DNA of 46,077 nt from a virus. Made by a program: the position numbers and the translations under genes. The stretch spans positions 1-46,077 of IMG/VR virus record IMGVR_UViG_3300030107_004688. One strand, given 5' to 3'. Of the stretch, positions 29,181 to 39,278 are shown piece by piece; the first letter of the stretch is position 1, and each line of letters begins with the position of its first letter. The notes under the pieces were generated by a model. That model did not search any database. It was not told the origin of the DNA and was given only the letters and a program-made list of their open reading frames with translations.

Positions 29181-29978
29181 ATGGCAGAATTTCAACAAAT
29201 AAGTACACACGAAGAAGCTCCACCACCTCCTGAAGGAACAAAGGAGCATGAACAAGCTATGGTTCAACTAGCAGAGGAAGCTGGTGCAGTAGAACGAGAT
29301 GATGAACAACCAGCGTGGTTACCTGATAAGTTTGAAAGTCCTGAAGATATGGCGAAAGCCTATCACGAATTAGAAAAAAAGTTATCATCTAATTCGGAGT
29401 CTGTGACGGACAGCGATGAGGGTACACCACCTCCGCAGACTCCTCAATTAAATGCTGATGAAGCTAAAAAAACTTTAGCTGATCAAGGATTAGATTATGA
29501 TAAATATTATAATGAGTACTTAGAAAATAATACTCTTTCTGAAGAATCATACAAAGAATTAAATGAAAAAGGTATGAGTACAGAAATGGTAAATTCATGG
29601 ATAGATGGACAGCAAGCTATATCAGATCAATTACAAAATATAGCATTTAATTCTGTAGGAGGAGCAGAACAATATCAAACAATAATTGATTGGGCAGGAA
29701 AATCCTTAGCTCAAAATGAAATAGATTCTTTTAACAGGGCATTAGAGAGTTCTAATCCAGACGATAGTTTATTTGCGATTAAATCTCTTAATGCTAGATA
29801 CAAAATGGAACAAGGTAGTTCCCCTAACCTTTTACAAGGATCAACTGGTGGATCTTCAGCCGAAGCATTTACATCGCTAGCTCAAATGTCTGAGGCAATG
29901 AAAGATCCTAAATACCATACTGATCCGGCTTTTAGGGATGAAGTAACTAGGAAACTAGAATCTTCTAACCTAATGTAA
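29181..29978 (+). CDS. Scaffold / capsid assembly protein (T7 gp9-like)
   Basis: 265 residues, acidic and low in hydrophobic residues. The N-terminal third is Pro/Glu-rich with EEAPPPPEGTKEH and WLPDKFESPEDMAKAYHELE, a motif shared by gp9-like scaffolds. The rest is helical (SYKELNEKGMSTEMVNSWID). The C-terminal AEAFTSLAQMSEAMKDPKYH element, followed by DEVTRKLESS, matches the end of the family that contacts the capsid. AAAGAGGAAA precedes the ATG. It is released after assembly. Confidence 0.88.
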   Translation: MAEFQQISTHEEAPPPPEGTKEHEQAMVQLAEEAGAVERDDEQPAWLPDKFESPEDMAKAYHELEKKLSSNSESVTDSDEGTPPPQTPQLNADEAKKTLADQGLDYDKYYNEYLENNTLSEESYKELNEKGMSTEMVNSWIDGQQAISDQLQNIAFNSVGGAEQYQTIIDWAGKSLAQNEIDSFNRALESSNPDDSLFAIKSLNARYKMEQGSSPNLLQGSTGGSSAEAFTSLAQMSEAMKDPKYHTDPAFRDEVTRKLESSNLM

Positions 29979-30042
29979 TACGGAAGAACACACGAGAAAA
30001 TTATTGCCCTCTGAGGAGGATAACTTTAATTGAGGTACGATG

Positions 30043-30060
30043 TAGTTATAGCCGTAACTA
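30043..30060 (+). other. Hairpin in the capsid leader
   Basis: TAGTTA and TAACTA pair over a TAGCCG loop. The 132 bases 29979-30110 have no other support for a gene; a TTG-start 18-codon frame follows GAGGAGG but with poor spacing. The capsid ATG has no Shine-Dalgarno. This hairpin plus the CTTAATTAA motif at 30094 is the same arrangement seen before the terminase and gp11-like genes. Confidence 0.45.
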
Positions 30061-30110
30061 AATTCGTGCTAGGTAAAACTAGTTAAACTTAACCTTAATT
30101 AAATTAAATT

Positions 30111-31247
30111 ATGTCCGCAACTAATTATGTTGGTCACAGATCTGGTATGGTCAATGCGGCTAATAACTCTAGAGCGTTATTTCTAAAGTTATATGCCGGA
30201 GAGGTCATGACCGCCTTTCAGACCAAAAACATAATGATGAACTATACGAGAACCCGAAATATTTCAAAGGGTAAATCGGCTCAGTTTATCATGACAGGAA
30301 AACACAGGACTGCTGGATATCATACTCCTGGAAATGAGATTATCCCAGCAGCAGGAGCTAAACATACAGAGAGACTTGTCACTATTGATGATCTCTTAAT
30401 TGTGAATCAATTCATCCCTAATATTGATGAAGCGATGGCTCATTATGATATACGTTCAGTCTATTCTTCAGAAGCTGCTTATGGATTAGCTTATGCCGCT
30501 GATAAGAATATTCTCAGAATGGCTATTAAAGCCGCTTTAACAACTTCTAAAGCTACAGCAGCAGATCTTGTTCAAGATAACGTAGCATGGGATGATGAAG
30601 ATTTTACAACAAACGTGGCATACGCTGCAAACCTTGCTAACTCTGTAAAATCCATGTATTTTATGGAAGGAGTTATTGAAGCTAAACGTCTTCTTGAGGG
30701 TGCAGGAGCACCTTTAGATGATTTAGTATGTGTTTGTGCAACAGATATTTACTATCACATGTTTAAATCTCAAACCAACTCTGAAACTACTGCTAACTTG
30801 CACCTATTTAATCAAGATGTAGGTGGAAGTGGTTCAGTTAAAGATGTAGATCTCCCAAGTATTGCAGGAATTCCAGTAGTTAGAACTCCTCATATTGGAA
30901 CAGGTGGTTCTGGTGGTTGGGCAACTAATCTTTGGACTATGAGTGGTTCAGGTGGTTCTCGTGCTGGTGCAGTTCCGGCTGCCGATGCACCATTAGGATC
31001 TGCTGAATCTAATAGAGCAACTGTTTATGATCTTCCTGCTGGTGCTGTTTATGGCGGTGCAGGAGAGCAAGTTCGTGCTCTTATCATGAACAGAGATGCA
31101 GTAGCAACTGTGAAACTCTTAGATCTTTCGGTTGAGACAGATTATATGGTCAATCGTCAGGGAACTCTAATTGTTTCCAAGTATGCAATGGGTCATAACA
31201 TACTACGACCAGCAATGGCTGTAGCACTTACTGCACCTGTTAGTTAA
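30111..31247 (+). CDS. Major capsid protein (T7 gp10-like)
   Basis: 378 residues. RALFLKLYAGEVMTAFQTKN, KGKSAQFIMTGKHRTAGYHT and PGNEI near the start match the N-arm of gp10. The body is an HK97-type fold, with FMEGVIEAKRLLEGAGAPLD and a C-terminal AGAVYGGAGEQVRA region. T7 gp10A has 344 residues, so this capsid is slightly longer. An AU-rich leader in place of a Shine-Dalgarno precedes the ATG. Two hairpins downstream end its transcript. No frameshift product like T7 10B is visible. Confidence 0.95.
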   Translation: MSATNYVGHRSGMVNAANNSRALFLKLYAGEVMTAFQTKNIMMNYTRTRNISKGKSAQFIMTGKHRTAGYHTPGNEIIPAAGAKHTERLVTIDDLLIVNQFIPNIDEAMAHYDIRSVYSSEAAYGLAYAADKNILRMAIKAALTTSKATAADLVQDNVAWDDEDFTTNVAYAANLANSVKSMYFMEGVIEAKRLLEGAGAPLDDLVCVCATDIYYHMFKSQTNSETTANLHLFNQDVGGSGSVKDVDLPSIAGIPVVRTPHIGTGGSGGWATNLWTMSGSGGSRAGAVPAADAPLGSAESNRATVYDLPAGAVYGGAGEQVRALIMNRDAVATVKLLDLSVETDYMVNRQGTLIVSKYAMGHNILRPAMAVALTAPVS

Positions 31248-31255
31248 CCTTTTTT

Positions 31256-31294
31256 GTGGGATGTAGTTTATCCTCTTGCTATGTCCCACGTTTT
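31256..31294 (+). terminator. Capsid transcript terminator
   Basis: An 11-base stem with two wobbles (GTGGGATGTAG with CTATGTCCCAC) and a 12-base loop is followed by GTTTT. It lies nine bases after the capsid stop, where T7 has its T-phi terminator. Incomplete termination would still allow gp11-like expression. Confidence 0.85.
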
Positions 31295-31330
31295 GTAGAG
31301 GGGTGACAGTAGTTCTCCATACCCCTCTAC
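31295..31330 (+). other. Second hairpin after the capsid gene
   Basis: A perfect ten-base stem (GTAGAGGGGT with ACCCCTCTAC) with a 16-base loop begins directly after the first terminator. No T-run follows, so it may be an RNase III site or mRNA stabiliser rather than a terminator. It lies 32 bases upstream of the gp11-like gene. Confidence 0.75.
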
Positions 31331-31362
31331 TCTCCTTTCCTCACTTTAATTAATCCTCAAAT

Positions 31363-31992
31363 ATGGCTGTATCAAAGACTACTAAATTAGATGCTATTAA
31401 TTCCATGCTTATTGGAATCGGAGAAGCTCCTGTAAATACACTTAACTCAGGACTTCAAGAAGCTGAAGTAGCTGCCATACTCCTTGATAATGTATCTCGT
31501 GAAGTCCAATCAGCTTGTTGGTCTTTTAATACCGATTTACGTTATACACTTACTCCTAATACTGCAAAAGAAATTGTCCTTCCTAGTAATACTTTAGTAA
31601 TAGACACTACAAAATTAAAAAGAGATTATAATACAGATGTAATAGAACGTAAAAGTAGACTGTATGATAGAACAAAAAATAGTTATGAATTTGATGGTGA
31701 TGTAGAAGTAGATATTACATACCTTTTTGATTTTGAAGAACTACCAGAAGTAGCTAGACGATATATTACATTAAGAGCAGGAAGAAAATTCCAAGAAAAC
31801 ATACTTGGTTCAAGTGAAATGACTCAACTTCAATTTAAAGATGAACAAGCTGCTTTAATAAACTTGAGAGATTTTGAATCTCAATCAGCAGATTATAATA
31901 TATTTGATAATTATGATACTTATGCAGCTGTAGATAGAGGTTTAAGTTCTCCTGTAAATACCTTAGATACTCAAAGAAGATTATATTCCTGA
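31363..31992 (+). CDS. Tail tubular protein A (T7 gp11-like)
   Basis: 209 residues (T7 gp11: 196). It begins TKLDAINSMLIGIGEAPVNT, a hallmark start, and has VQSACWSFNTD, the typical segment with a Cys-Trp. The centre has paired strands and RYITLRAGRKFQENI is a conserved helix. It forms the dodecameric gatekeeper ring under the portal. The ATG lacks a Shine-Dalgarno and is preceded by CTTTAATTAA. The next gene starts one base after the stop. Confidence 0.92.
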   Translation: MAVSKTTKLDAINSMLIGIGEAPVNTLNSGLQEAEVAAILLDNVSREVQSACWSFNTDLRYTLTPNTAKEIVLPSNTLVIDTTKLKRDYNTDVIERKSRLYDRTKNSYEFDGDVEVDITYLFDFEELPEVARRYITLRAGRKFQENILGSSEMTQLQFKDEQAALINLRDFESQSADYNIFDNYDTYAAVDRGLSSPVNTLDTQRRLYS

Positions 31993-31993
31993 T

Positions 31994-34732
31994 ATGCCTT
32001 TTATTTCTAGTTCCATACCTAATTTAATTAATGGTATTTCTCAGCAACCAGCAGAAATTAGATTAGCTTCACAAGCAGAAAGACAAGTGAATGGTCTAAG
32101 TTCTGTAGCTAGAGGTCTTGAAAAACGACCCGGAACTGAACATAAAGCAAAATTATCTAGTACCGCAGAATCAGATTCTTTTATTCATAGTATACGAAGA
32201 GATAGAGATGAAGAATATACTATGGTTTGTAGTAGGACTTCAGGAGGAAATAAGACTCTTGAATTATATGATAAGGATGGAACTGCTGTTCCTGTAAAAT
32301 CTGCACCAACTTCTAATGCTTCCACTTCTACAAATGATATTACAAATTCAAATTTATCCTATCTAGAAACAACTTCAGTAAAAGATAATATAGTTGCAAC
32401 TACTGTAGCAGATACAACTTTTCTTATTAATAAAACAGTTACAGTAAATAAAGCAGATGCAGATGGAGAAGTTTCAGGAGAAGGAATTTCAACATATTTA
32501 TCTAAAAAAGGATCAGATAATTTAGTTAGTACTTGGGCAAATGGTTATGAAGGATTTATTTTTGTAAAAGTTGGAGATTATAGTTCAAAATATGTAGTAC
32601 ATTTAACAGTAGAAGGAGGTTCGTTAAATGGAAATACATATAAAATAGGATATCAGACTCCGGCATCTAATGTTTCTCTTAATCAATCACACATAGGAAC
32701 AATGAATATTGCTGATGTGTTGATGTATGGAAGCACTAAATGTACTGGAAGTCATTGGAATACTTTTGATAGTACTGAACCTGCGGAAGGTTTTGGTGGT
32801 AGAAAAATAGAAGCTGATAAAGATGAAAATGGAGCTGCTGCAGCAGGAACAGGAGCAGACAAAGGATACTTTGATGGGTTTACTACTGGAACAGGAACAG
32901 ATGCTATGGAAGATGTACCAGATCTTCCTTTTACATTTTCATTAGAAAAAAGTTCAAGTGTAATTATTATAAAAAGTACTCAACCATTTAGTATAAAAAC
33001 TTTTGATTCTCATGGTGGAAAAGATTTAATAGGTGTTACAGATTCTACAACATCGTTTACAAATTTACCCGGAACTGGAATTCCTAATAATTACATTGTA
33101 AAAATTGCAGGAAGTGGTACAGCAACTCAAGATGATTTTTATGTTAAATATGTTTTAGCTGACACAGTTTGGAAAGAAACGATAGGTCCTTCTTTAGAAA
33201 CAGGATTTGATATTAGTACTATGCCTCATCGTTTAATAAGAGTGTATGATGAACAAACTCCAGCAAATAAATATTTTCTTTATGAACCAGTAAAAGAAGC
33301 TGCTGCTAGTAATGGCGTAGGAGCACGTTTTGGATGGTCTTCAAGGAAAGCAGGAGATGATGATAGTAACCCTTTTCCATCATTTACAGGAGGTAAGATT
33401 AATGATATATGTTTTCATAAAAACCGTTTTGGAATCCTTAGTGATGAAAATATTATATTTTCCGTTTCAGGAAACTTCTACAATTTTTTTCCAATTTCTG
33501 TAATGACAGGATTGGATAGTAATCCGATTGATATTTCCGTATCTAATAATGAAGTTTCTATTCTTAAACACGCTGCAGCATTTGACCAAAGCTTACTGCT
33601 CTTCTCAGACTTTCAACAATTTAGTTTAAATAGTAGTGATGGTGCATTTACTCCTTCTAATGTATCCGTAGATGTTGTAACACAATTTGAAAGTACTGCT
33701 CAAGCTCCTCCTGTATCTTCTGGTAAATTTGTTTATTTTCCATTTCAACGTGGAGAATATGCAGGAGTAAGAGAATATTATGTTGATGTAGGATCTTCAG
33801 ATTCTAATGATGCTACAGATATAACTGCCCATGTTCCTCAATATATAAAAGGAACTATTAGTAAAATGGTAGTTAGTTCTACTGATCAAATGATAGCAGT
33901 ATTGAGTACTGATGATACTAAAAGAGTTTATGTTTATAAAAACTTTTGGAGAGGTCAGGAAAAAATACAAAACTCTTGGAGTCATTGGACATTTGATGGA
34001 GATGTATTAAACTGTGCATTCTTAGGATCAACTTTAAAGCTACTTATAAAAAGATCTGATGGTTTATATTTAGAAGATATTAACCTAAGCTTAGATTCCG
34101 CAGAAGCAGTTATGGAAGACGATACAGCAGTTCTTTTGGATAGGAGAGTTAAATTAACTTATGCTTCAAGTTTTACTCTTTCAGCTTCTAATCTTCCTTA
34201 CTATGCAAATAAACCTAGTAATATGGTTTATGTTACAGACAACGCAAGAAAGCTTACTACAGAAGCACAGATAAATGAATATTTATCAGATTCAAGTAAT
34301 CAAGATAACGTAGTATACGCAGGAATCCCATACACCTTTGAATATGAATTCTCAAGATTTATTCATAAGGAAAACGAACTTCCTATACAAACTGCAAAAC
34401 TGCAAATTAGAAATATTAATTTACTCTACAATAAAACTGGATTCTTTAATGTAAAAGTAAATGTAACTCCAGGAACTATTAAGATTCCTGATGGATCTGG
34501 AGGAACTACTACTGTTACTCCTCGTACAAACTACTCTAAGAACTTCTCAGGAATGCTCACCAACACTTCTTCATTTGGTGAATATAAATTGCTTTCAGGA
34601 ACATTCAAAAGCTCCGTCATGACAAATAGTTCTAATTGTAATATTATATTAGAGAATAATGAATATTTACCCTGTGCCTTTCAGAGTGCAGAATGGGAAG
34701 GGTTCTTACACAAAAGAAGCCAAAGAGTTTAA
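31994..34732 (+). CDS. Tail tubular protein B (T7 gp12-like)
   Basis: 912 residues (T7 gp12: 794). Start SSSIPNLINGISQQPAEIRL is the standard opening of this family (LINGISQQP). Beta-rich throughout, with RVYVYKNFWRGQEKIQNSW and the GDVLNCAFLGSTLKLLIKR sequence in the second half. Six copies form the nozzle below gp11. The extra length is mostly an insertion near residues 270-310, with GGRKIEADKDENGAAAAGTG. Its stop is immediately followed by the gp13-like ATG. Confidence 0.95.
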   Translation: MPFISSSIPNLINGISQQPAEIRLASQAERQVNGLSSVARGLEKRPGTEHKAKLSSTAESDSFIHSIRRDRDEEYTMVCSRTSGGNKTLELYDKDGTAVPVKSAPTSNASTSTNDITNSNLSYLETTSVKDNIVATTVADTTFLINKTVTVNKADADGEVSGEGISTYLSKKGSDNLVSTWANGYEGFIFVKVGDYSSKYVVHLTVEGGSLNGNTYKIGYQTPASNVSLNQSHIGTMNIADVLMYGSTKCTGSHWNTFDSTEPAEGFGGRKIEADKDENGAAAAGTGADKGYFDGFTTGTGTDAMEDVPDLPFTFSLEKSSSVIIIKSTQPFSIKTFDSHGGKDLIGVTDSTTSFTNLPGTGIPNNYIVKIAGSGTATQDDFYVKYVLADTVWKETIGPSLETGFDISTMPHRLIRVYDEQTPANKYFLYEPVKEAAASNGVGARFGWSSRKAGDDDSNPFPSFTGGKINDICFHKNRFGILSDENIIFSVSGNFYNFFPISVMTGLDSNPIDISVSNNEVSILKHAAAFDQSLLLFSDFQQFSLNSSDGAFTPSNVSVDVVTQFESTAQAPPVSSGKFVYFPFQRGEYAGVREYYVDVGSSDSNDATDITAHVPQYIKGTISKMVVSSTDQMIAVLSTDDTKRVYVYKNFWRGQEKIQNSWSHWTFDGDVLNCAFLGSTLKLLIKRSDGLYLEDINLSLDSAEAVMEDDTAVLLDRRVKLTYASSFTLSASNLPYYANKPSNMVYVTDNARKLTTEAQINEYLSDSSNQDNVVYAGIPYTFEYEFSRFIHKENELPIQTAKLQIRNINLLYNKTGFFNVKVNVTPGTIKIPDGSGGTTTVTPRTNYSKNFSGMLTNTSSFGEYKLLSGTFKSSVMTNSSNCNIILENNEYLPCAFQSAEWEGFLHKRSQRV

Positions 34733-35209
34733 ATGTATTATAAGGATCATGTGAAGCCTTTTGAACCTTCTTATATTGATCTTTTAGGAGATAATATATG
34801 TGAGGTAGATAAAGATGAAGTATATGCAACCTCTGGACAAGCTCCTAAAGAAGCAATAACTACTTCTATAATAAGAAGTGACCAGTTAATATGTTATTTT
34901 AATAAAGATAAATTACTAGGTATTGGAGGAGTAGCTTTAGAAGATAATGGGGATGGAATTCCGTGGTTTTTAAGAACTAATTATTTTACTTCTTGGAGAA
35001 AGAAAAATAAAAGAAGTTTTCTCAAAAGTAGTAGGTCTTGGATAGAACACATGGGAGAAAAATACCCTTCAATGTATAACTATGTAGACAAAAGAAATAA
35101 AGAATCGATTACTTGGCTCAAACATTTAGGATTTCAGTTTACACAAACTGTAGAACATTACGGATTTCTTAGGATTCCTTTTATTAAATTTGAAAAATAT
35201 AACGGATAG
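34733..35209 (+). CDS. Internal virion protein A (T7 gp13-like, GNAT fold)
   Basis: 158 residues (T7 gp13: 138). GIGGVALEDNGDGIPWFLRT and KYPSMYNYVDKRNKESITWL then HLGFQFTQT match the DUF2833 family, which has a GNAT-like fold but no known acetyltransferase role in phage heads. It ends within four bases of the gp14-like gene. It is needed for a proper internal core in T7. Confidence 0.8.
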   Translation: MYYKDHVKPFEPSYIDLLGDNICEVDKDEVYATSGQAPKEAITTSIIRSDQLICYFNKDKLLGIGGVALEDNGDGIPWFLRTNYFTSWRKKNKRSFLKSSRSWIEHMGEKYPSMYNYVDKRNKESITWLKHLGFQFTQTVEHYGFLRIPFIKFEKYNG

Positions 35210-35212
35210 ATA

Positions 35213-35797
35213 ATGGACCCATTCACTATAATGATGGTTGCCAAAGGCACACAAGCTGTAATGAACCATCAAGCTCAGAACGCTGCTGCTGCAGCTCAAA
35301 GAGCTATGAAGTATAAGCAGGATCTAGCAACTAAACGTGCTTTGAGAATTAAAGCAGGATTTGCTCGTCAAGCTATTTCAGATACAGATCGAATGAGAGT
35401 TAGAAATCTAGATATTAAATCTGATATTGGTGTTTCTTCTGCTTTAGCTAGAATGAAAGCTACTGCTTCTATGAAAGCTTCTGGATTACCTGAAGGAGCA
35501 AGTACAGATGGTTTATTACGACAAGCTCAGAATAGTGTCCTTAATAAAACTACTAAGATGTTACAAGATTTAGAGATGAAAGCATCTCAGTTAGATTTTA
35601 GAGATCGTGAAATACAGCAAGGAATGGATATGGCGTGGTTACAAGCACAACACGCTATTGACAGTACTTCTTATGCTCAAGGTCCCGGAGCAATGGGATT
35701 AGGTATGGGATTAGCAGGAGCTGCATTAGATGCTTATACATTTGGTCAGAAAACAGACTCTAAGGTAGTTAAAGATATAGATTCTTATTTAGCATAA
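35213..35797 (+). CDS. Internal virion protein B (T7 gp14-like)
   Basis: 194 residues (T7 gp14: 196). Long alpha-helical segments (AAAAQRAMKYKQDLATKRAL, a GVSSALARMKATAS region) and a C-terminal Gly/Ala-rich hydrophobic stretch (GAMGLGMGLAGAALDAYTFG) match gp14, which forms a pore in the outer membrane during ejection. Position between the gp13 and gp15-like genes supports the call. Confidence 0.75.
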   Translation: MDPFTIMMVAKGTQAVMNHQAQNAAAAAQRAMKYKQDLATKRALRIKAGFARQAISDTDRMRVRNLDIKSDIGVSSALARMKATASMKASGLPEGASTDGLLRQAQNSVLNKTTKMLQDLEMKASQLDFRDREIQQGMDMAWLQAQHAIDSTSYAQGPGAMGLGMGLAGAALDAYTFGQKTDSKVVKDIDSYLA

Positions 35798-35810
35798 AAG
35801 GTAAAAAGTA

Positions 35811-38800
35811 ATGTCAGAATTTTCTACAGCAAATTATAATATAAATCGGTTTGATAAAACTGCTTCTGTACCGACTGCTCAAGTAGACAAACAAGCTGAA
35901 ATGCAAACTGCAAATAAGTGGAAACAAATTGCAGATGGTATTGGAATGTTTGCTGATAAAGGAGGAGAAGCATATGCTGCTAAATTAAATAGAGATCGAA
36001 GAGATGAAGCTGAAGCAAGAAGAAAAAAAGCAGAAGCCCAACAAGAAGAAAATATTCAAAAAAATTTAGCTTTAATAAAAGCTGAAAAAATATATACTGA
36101 AACAGGAGGTGCTAAATCTTGGCATGAATTAAATGAAGAAGAAAAAGATTTTCAAGTAGAATCTAATAAAATGGGGATGCAAGCACCCGGAGTAGGTAAA
36201 ATAACGCTTTCTGAAGCAGATAAAAAAAATAAATTTTTAAAAGAAGCTTATCAAACTAAAAGAACCGCAGCAATATTAAAAAAACATCAGGCTAATTGGA
36301 ATGAAGTAGCTCCTAATTTAGTTGATAAAGTTTATGAAGAATGGTATGCTCAAAGAAATACTGAAGGAGGAGAACCTAATTGGTCAAAATATTCTACTGC
36401 TAAATTAGAAATATACAAATTAGAAAGAGCAGAAGAGCATCTTGTAGGACTACCTATGTTAGGAGAAGCTAGAAAATTAGTTCCCGAAAATGATACTAAA
36501 TATTTATCTGCAACATCAATTAAACAAACAGAATATGATGAAGAACTTATTGATAAATCTATTCAAGCAGGATTAGATAATGCACTTCTTGTTAGAGAAG
36601 GTAATGATGAACCAGAAGAAGATTTAAGTTCTGCTAAAGAAATTGATGATGTTATAGAATCTATTGCCTACCAAAAAAATGAAAAAGGAGAAAAAATAGT
36701 AATTTATGACAAGATTAGAGTACAAGAACAATTACTTGATGATTTAACTTTTAAATTAGATAAAGTTACTGATCCTGATGATCCTTTATTTAAAGTTGTT
36801 AAATCATTACAATCTAAACGAGGAAAATCTTTTTTTGATAGAAGAGGAGGAAATCCTCCTATTGGTAAACAATGGAAAACTTGGTGGAAAGCCGCTATAA
36901 AAAAAAGATCTGATTTAAGAAAAACTAAGATATCTAATAATAATGCTGCAAATAAACAAGAAATAGTTAAAGCTAAACAAACTTCAACTAGTCATTTAAT
37001 ACTAGCTAAATCGGCTTTAACAGTAAAAGACCCAACTCCTGAAGAAATTAAAAAGGCTCAAGAATCAGGAAGTGAGATACCTTTATCTAGATTAGATGCT
37101 TTAAGATCTTCTTTAATTCGATTAAGAGCAAATGCACATCCTTTTACAGTAGCCGCAGGAGATTATGGAGATAAATTTTCTCAAACTGAAGCATCTCTTG
37201 TAGAAGCAATTAGGAAATTAGATCCTACAGATCCCACATTTAATGTGCCTGATAATCCTAAAGCTGTAGAACAAACAAATAATTTTAAAAAAGAAATTTC
37301 TACTATGTCTCCTGAAGAAATAAGAGAGCTTAGAATAGAATTAGCAAAAAAACCCAGTCTTCCGTGGGTAGCTACAATGCAAGAAAATGCTTTAGATGAA
37401 AGAGAAACAGAAATAACGGAAGAATTAAATCAAAAAAAGAAAGCACTTGAGTTAGCTAATGCTGGTAATCTGGCTAAAAATAAAAGATTTGAAGAAAAGA
37501 GTAAAAAATTAGCTATAAAAGAAAGAGAAAATTTAATGGGTTATACAAAATCAGCAGATGTTAAAACTAATTTAGAAGCTATTCTAAAAAGAAAAGATTT
37601 ACGCCCAGAAGAAATTGCTTCACTTGATGAAAAATTTAAAACAAAATTAAAAAAATTAGAAGATAAAGAAGGAGCAGATAGAGATAGTAAGGCTTTTACA
37701 GGATATTTTAAAGAAGTTACTACCTATAAAGAAGGTGAATTTCCTAGTCAATCAGAAATTAATGATTTAGAAGGTAAAATAAATAATCATAAATGGTATG
37801 GTACAGAAAGACAAAGACAACTTACTGGATTACTAGCCGCTATGAAAAAAGGTAAAGGTGCTTACGAGAAAAAAATAAAAGATATAAGAAGAGATAATAA
37901 ATTTCTAAGTAAATACAATAAAAAAACAGGAGTAGAACAGGAAAAAATAGATACAATTGTTGCAGAAGTAGCTACTAAGAAAAAATCTTATAAAGATGCT
38001 ATTAAAGAATTAAAAGAAAATAAAGATACTTTTCTTGAAGATAATTCAGATCTTATTTCAGAAGGAGAAGGATATAATGTTAAACTAGATCATGATGAAT
38101 TATTTGAAAAAGGAATTAGTTCTATTCTAGCAGAACGGAGTGAGGTAGAGATAGCAGAAGAGAAAAGAAATTGGGAATTAGCAGCTCAAAAAAATTCTAA
38201 AATGAGAGAAGAGAAAAAATCAACTCTTTTAGCAAAATTTAATGCAGTTTTAGAAGATCCTAAATTACTTGAAGAAAAAGAGTATGAAAATATTATGGAT
38301 GATATATGGAATGCAAAAGAGATAGAAGTTTATAGTAATGGAAAAAGTCAACCTTCAGTATCTTTATTTGATTCTGAAAAAATTCTAAAATTGGAACGTA
38401 GTCTTAGAATAGCTAAGAAAGATAAATCTGATCCTACTAAAGTTATTTCTGATCCTTTTATTTTAAAAAATGTTCTAACAGCACAAGAAAAAATAAGATC
38501 CGCAACAGGTGATACTAAAGTTAAATTAATTGATAAGGCTATAGATGAGTTAGATGAAGCATTTGATAATAATAAAATTTCATGGAGTCATTATAAAACA
38601 GAAAAACAAGCTTTAGAAAAATCTTATCAAACAGGAGAACCTGACACAAGAGATCCATATAAACAAGGAGATGATGCTCTTAGATTATATTTTTCTAGTA
38701 TTGAAAGTATTTATACTAGTAATAAAAAATATCTTAATAAAGAAGGTCTTAAAGCAGGAGTATTATATTCAAACTTAAACCAAGAATTTTCTAGAATATG

Positions 38801-39266
38801 GGAAGATATTGAATGGCCTGAAGATGCCACAAATCAGGAAAAAGCTTCTAAAGCTAGATCTATAGCAAATTCATTATTAAAAGTTTATGATTATAAATCA
38901 GGAGAAAAACATCCGGGTGGAGAAGTATTAAATAATCATATTAAAATGTTTAAAATGAAAAAAGCAGATTTAAGAACATATTTAAGATCAGATGAATATA
39001 AAGCTTTTAAAGCTGGAAAAAAAGCAGTTGATAAACCTGATATTGATAGTACTAGAGATGAAAAAGAAAAAACTAATTTTCAAAAATCATTAGAAAAACC
39101 TGATACTATTTTACAACAATTAAATAGTAATATATACATTTCTCCTTCAGATGATCCTGAAGAAGAATTAGGAATTGGAGGAGTAATTGCACATTGGGCT
39201 AAATCAAAATGGGAAGGCGAACAATTTGTATATGATCCATTTAGGGTAGAAGATCCCTCATCATAA
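35811..39266 (+). CDS. Internal virion protein C (T7 gp15-like)
   Basis: 1151 residues, much longer than T7 gp15 (747). The whole protein is charged and helical, rich in Lys and Glu, with many coiled-coil-like runs (LNRDRRDEAEARRKKAEAQQ). Sequence similarity to T7 is faint; the call rests on position between the gp14 and gp16-like genes. gp15 forms the periplasmic tube and connects to gp16 during DNA entry. The start is preceded by AAAAGGTAAAAAGTA. Extra length may mean a longer periplasmic span or extra core layers. Confidence 0.75.
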   Translation: MSEFSTANYNINRFDKTASVPTAQVDKQAEMQTANKWKQIADGIGMFADKGGEAYAAKLNRDRRDEAEARRKKAEAQQEENIQKNLALIKAEKIYTETGGAKSWHELNEEEKDFQVESNKMGMQAPGVGKITLSEADKKNKFLKEAYQTKRTAAILKKHQANWNEVAPNLVDKVYEEWYAQRNTEGGEPNWSKYSTAKLEIYKLERAEEHLVGLPMLGEARKLVPENDTKYLSATSIKQTEYDEELIDKSIQAGLDNALLVREGNDEPEEDLSSAKEIDDVIESIAYQKNEKGEKIVIYDKIRVQEQLLDDLTFKLDKVTDPDDPLFKVVKSLQSKRGKSFFDRRGGNPPIGKQWKTWWKAAIKKRSDLRKTKISNNNAANKQEIVKAKQTSTSHLILAKSALTVKDPTPEEIKKAQESGSEIPLSRLDALRSSLIRLRANAHPFTVAAGDYGDKFSQTEASLVEAIRKLDPTDPTFNVPDNPKAVEQTNNFKKEISTMSPEEIRELRIELAKKPSLPWVATMQENALDERETEITEELNQKKKALELANAGNLAKNKRFEEKSKKLAIKERENLMGYTKSADVKTNLEAILKRKDLRPEEIASLDEKFKTKLKKLEDKEGADRDSKAFTGYFKEVTTYKEGEFPSQSEINDLEGKINNHKWYGTERQRQLTGLLAAMKKGKGAYEKKIKDIRRDNKFLSKYNKKTGVEQEKIDTIVAEVATKKKSYKDAIKELKENKDTFLEDNSDLISEGEGYNVKLDHDELFEKGISSILAERSEVEIAEEKRNWELAAQKNSKMREEKKSTLLAKFNAVLEDPKLLEEKEYENIMDDIWNAKEIEVYSNGKSQPSVSLFDSEKILKLERSLRIAKKDKSDPTKVISDPFILKNVLTAQEKIRSATGDTKVKLIDKAIDELDEAFDNNKISWSHYKTEKQALEKSYQTGEPDTRDPYKQGDDALRLYFSSIESIYTSNKKYLNKEGLKAGVLYSNLNQEFSRIWEDIEWPEDATNQEKASKARSIANSLLKVYDYKSGEKHPGGEVLNNHIKMFKMKKADLRTYLRSDEYKAFKAGKKAVDKPDIDSTRDEKEKTNFQKSLEKPDTILQQLNSNIYISPSDDPEEELGIGGVIAHWAKSKWEGEQFVYDPFRVEDPSS

Positions 39267-39278
39267 TTTTGGAGTTTA

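Noticed and set aside
31230-31262. T7 10A/10B-type frameshift at the capsid end
   Set aside because: The T-run that could slip lies after the capsid stop codon, not before it, so no extended product can be made by a -1 shift there.
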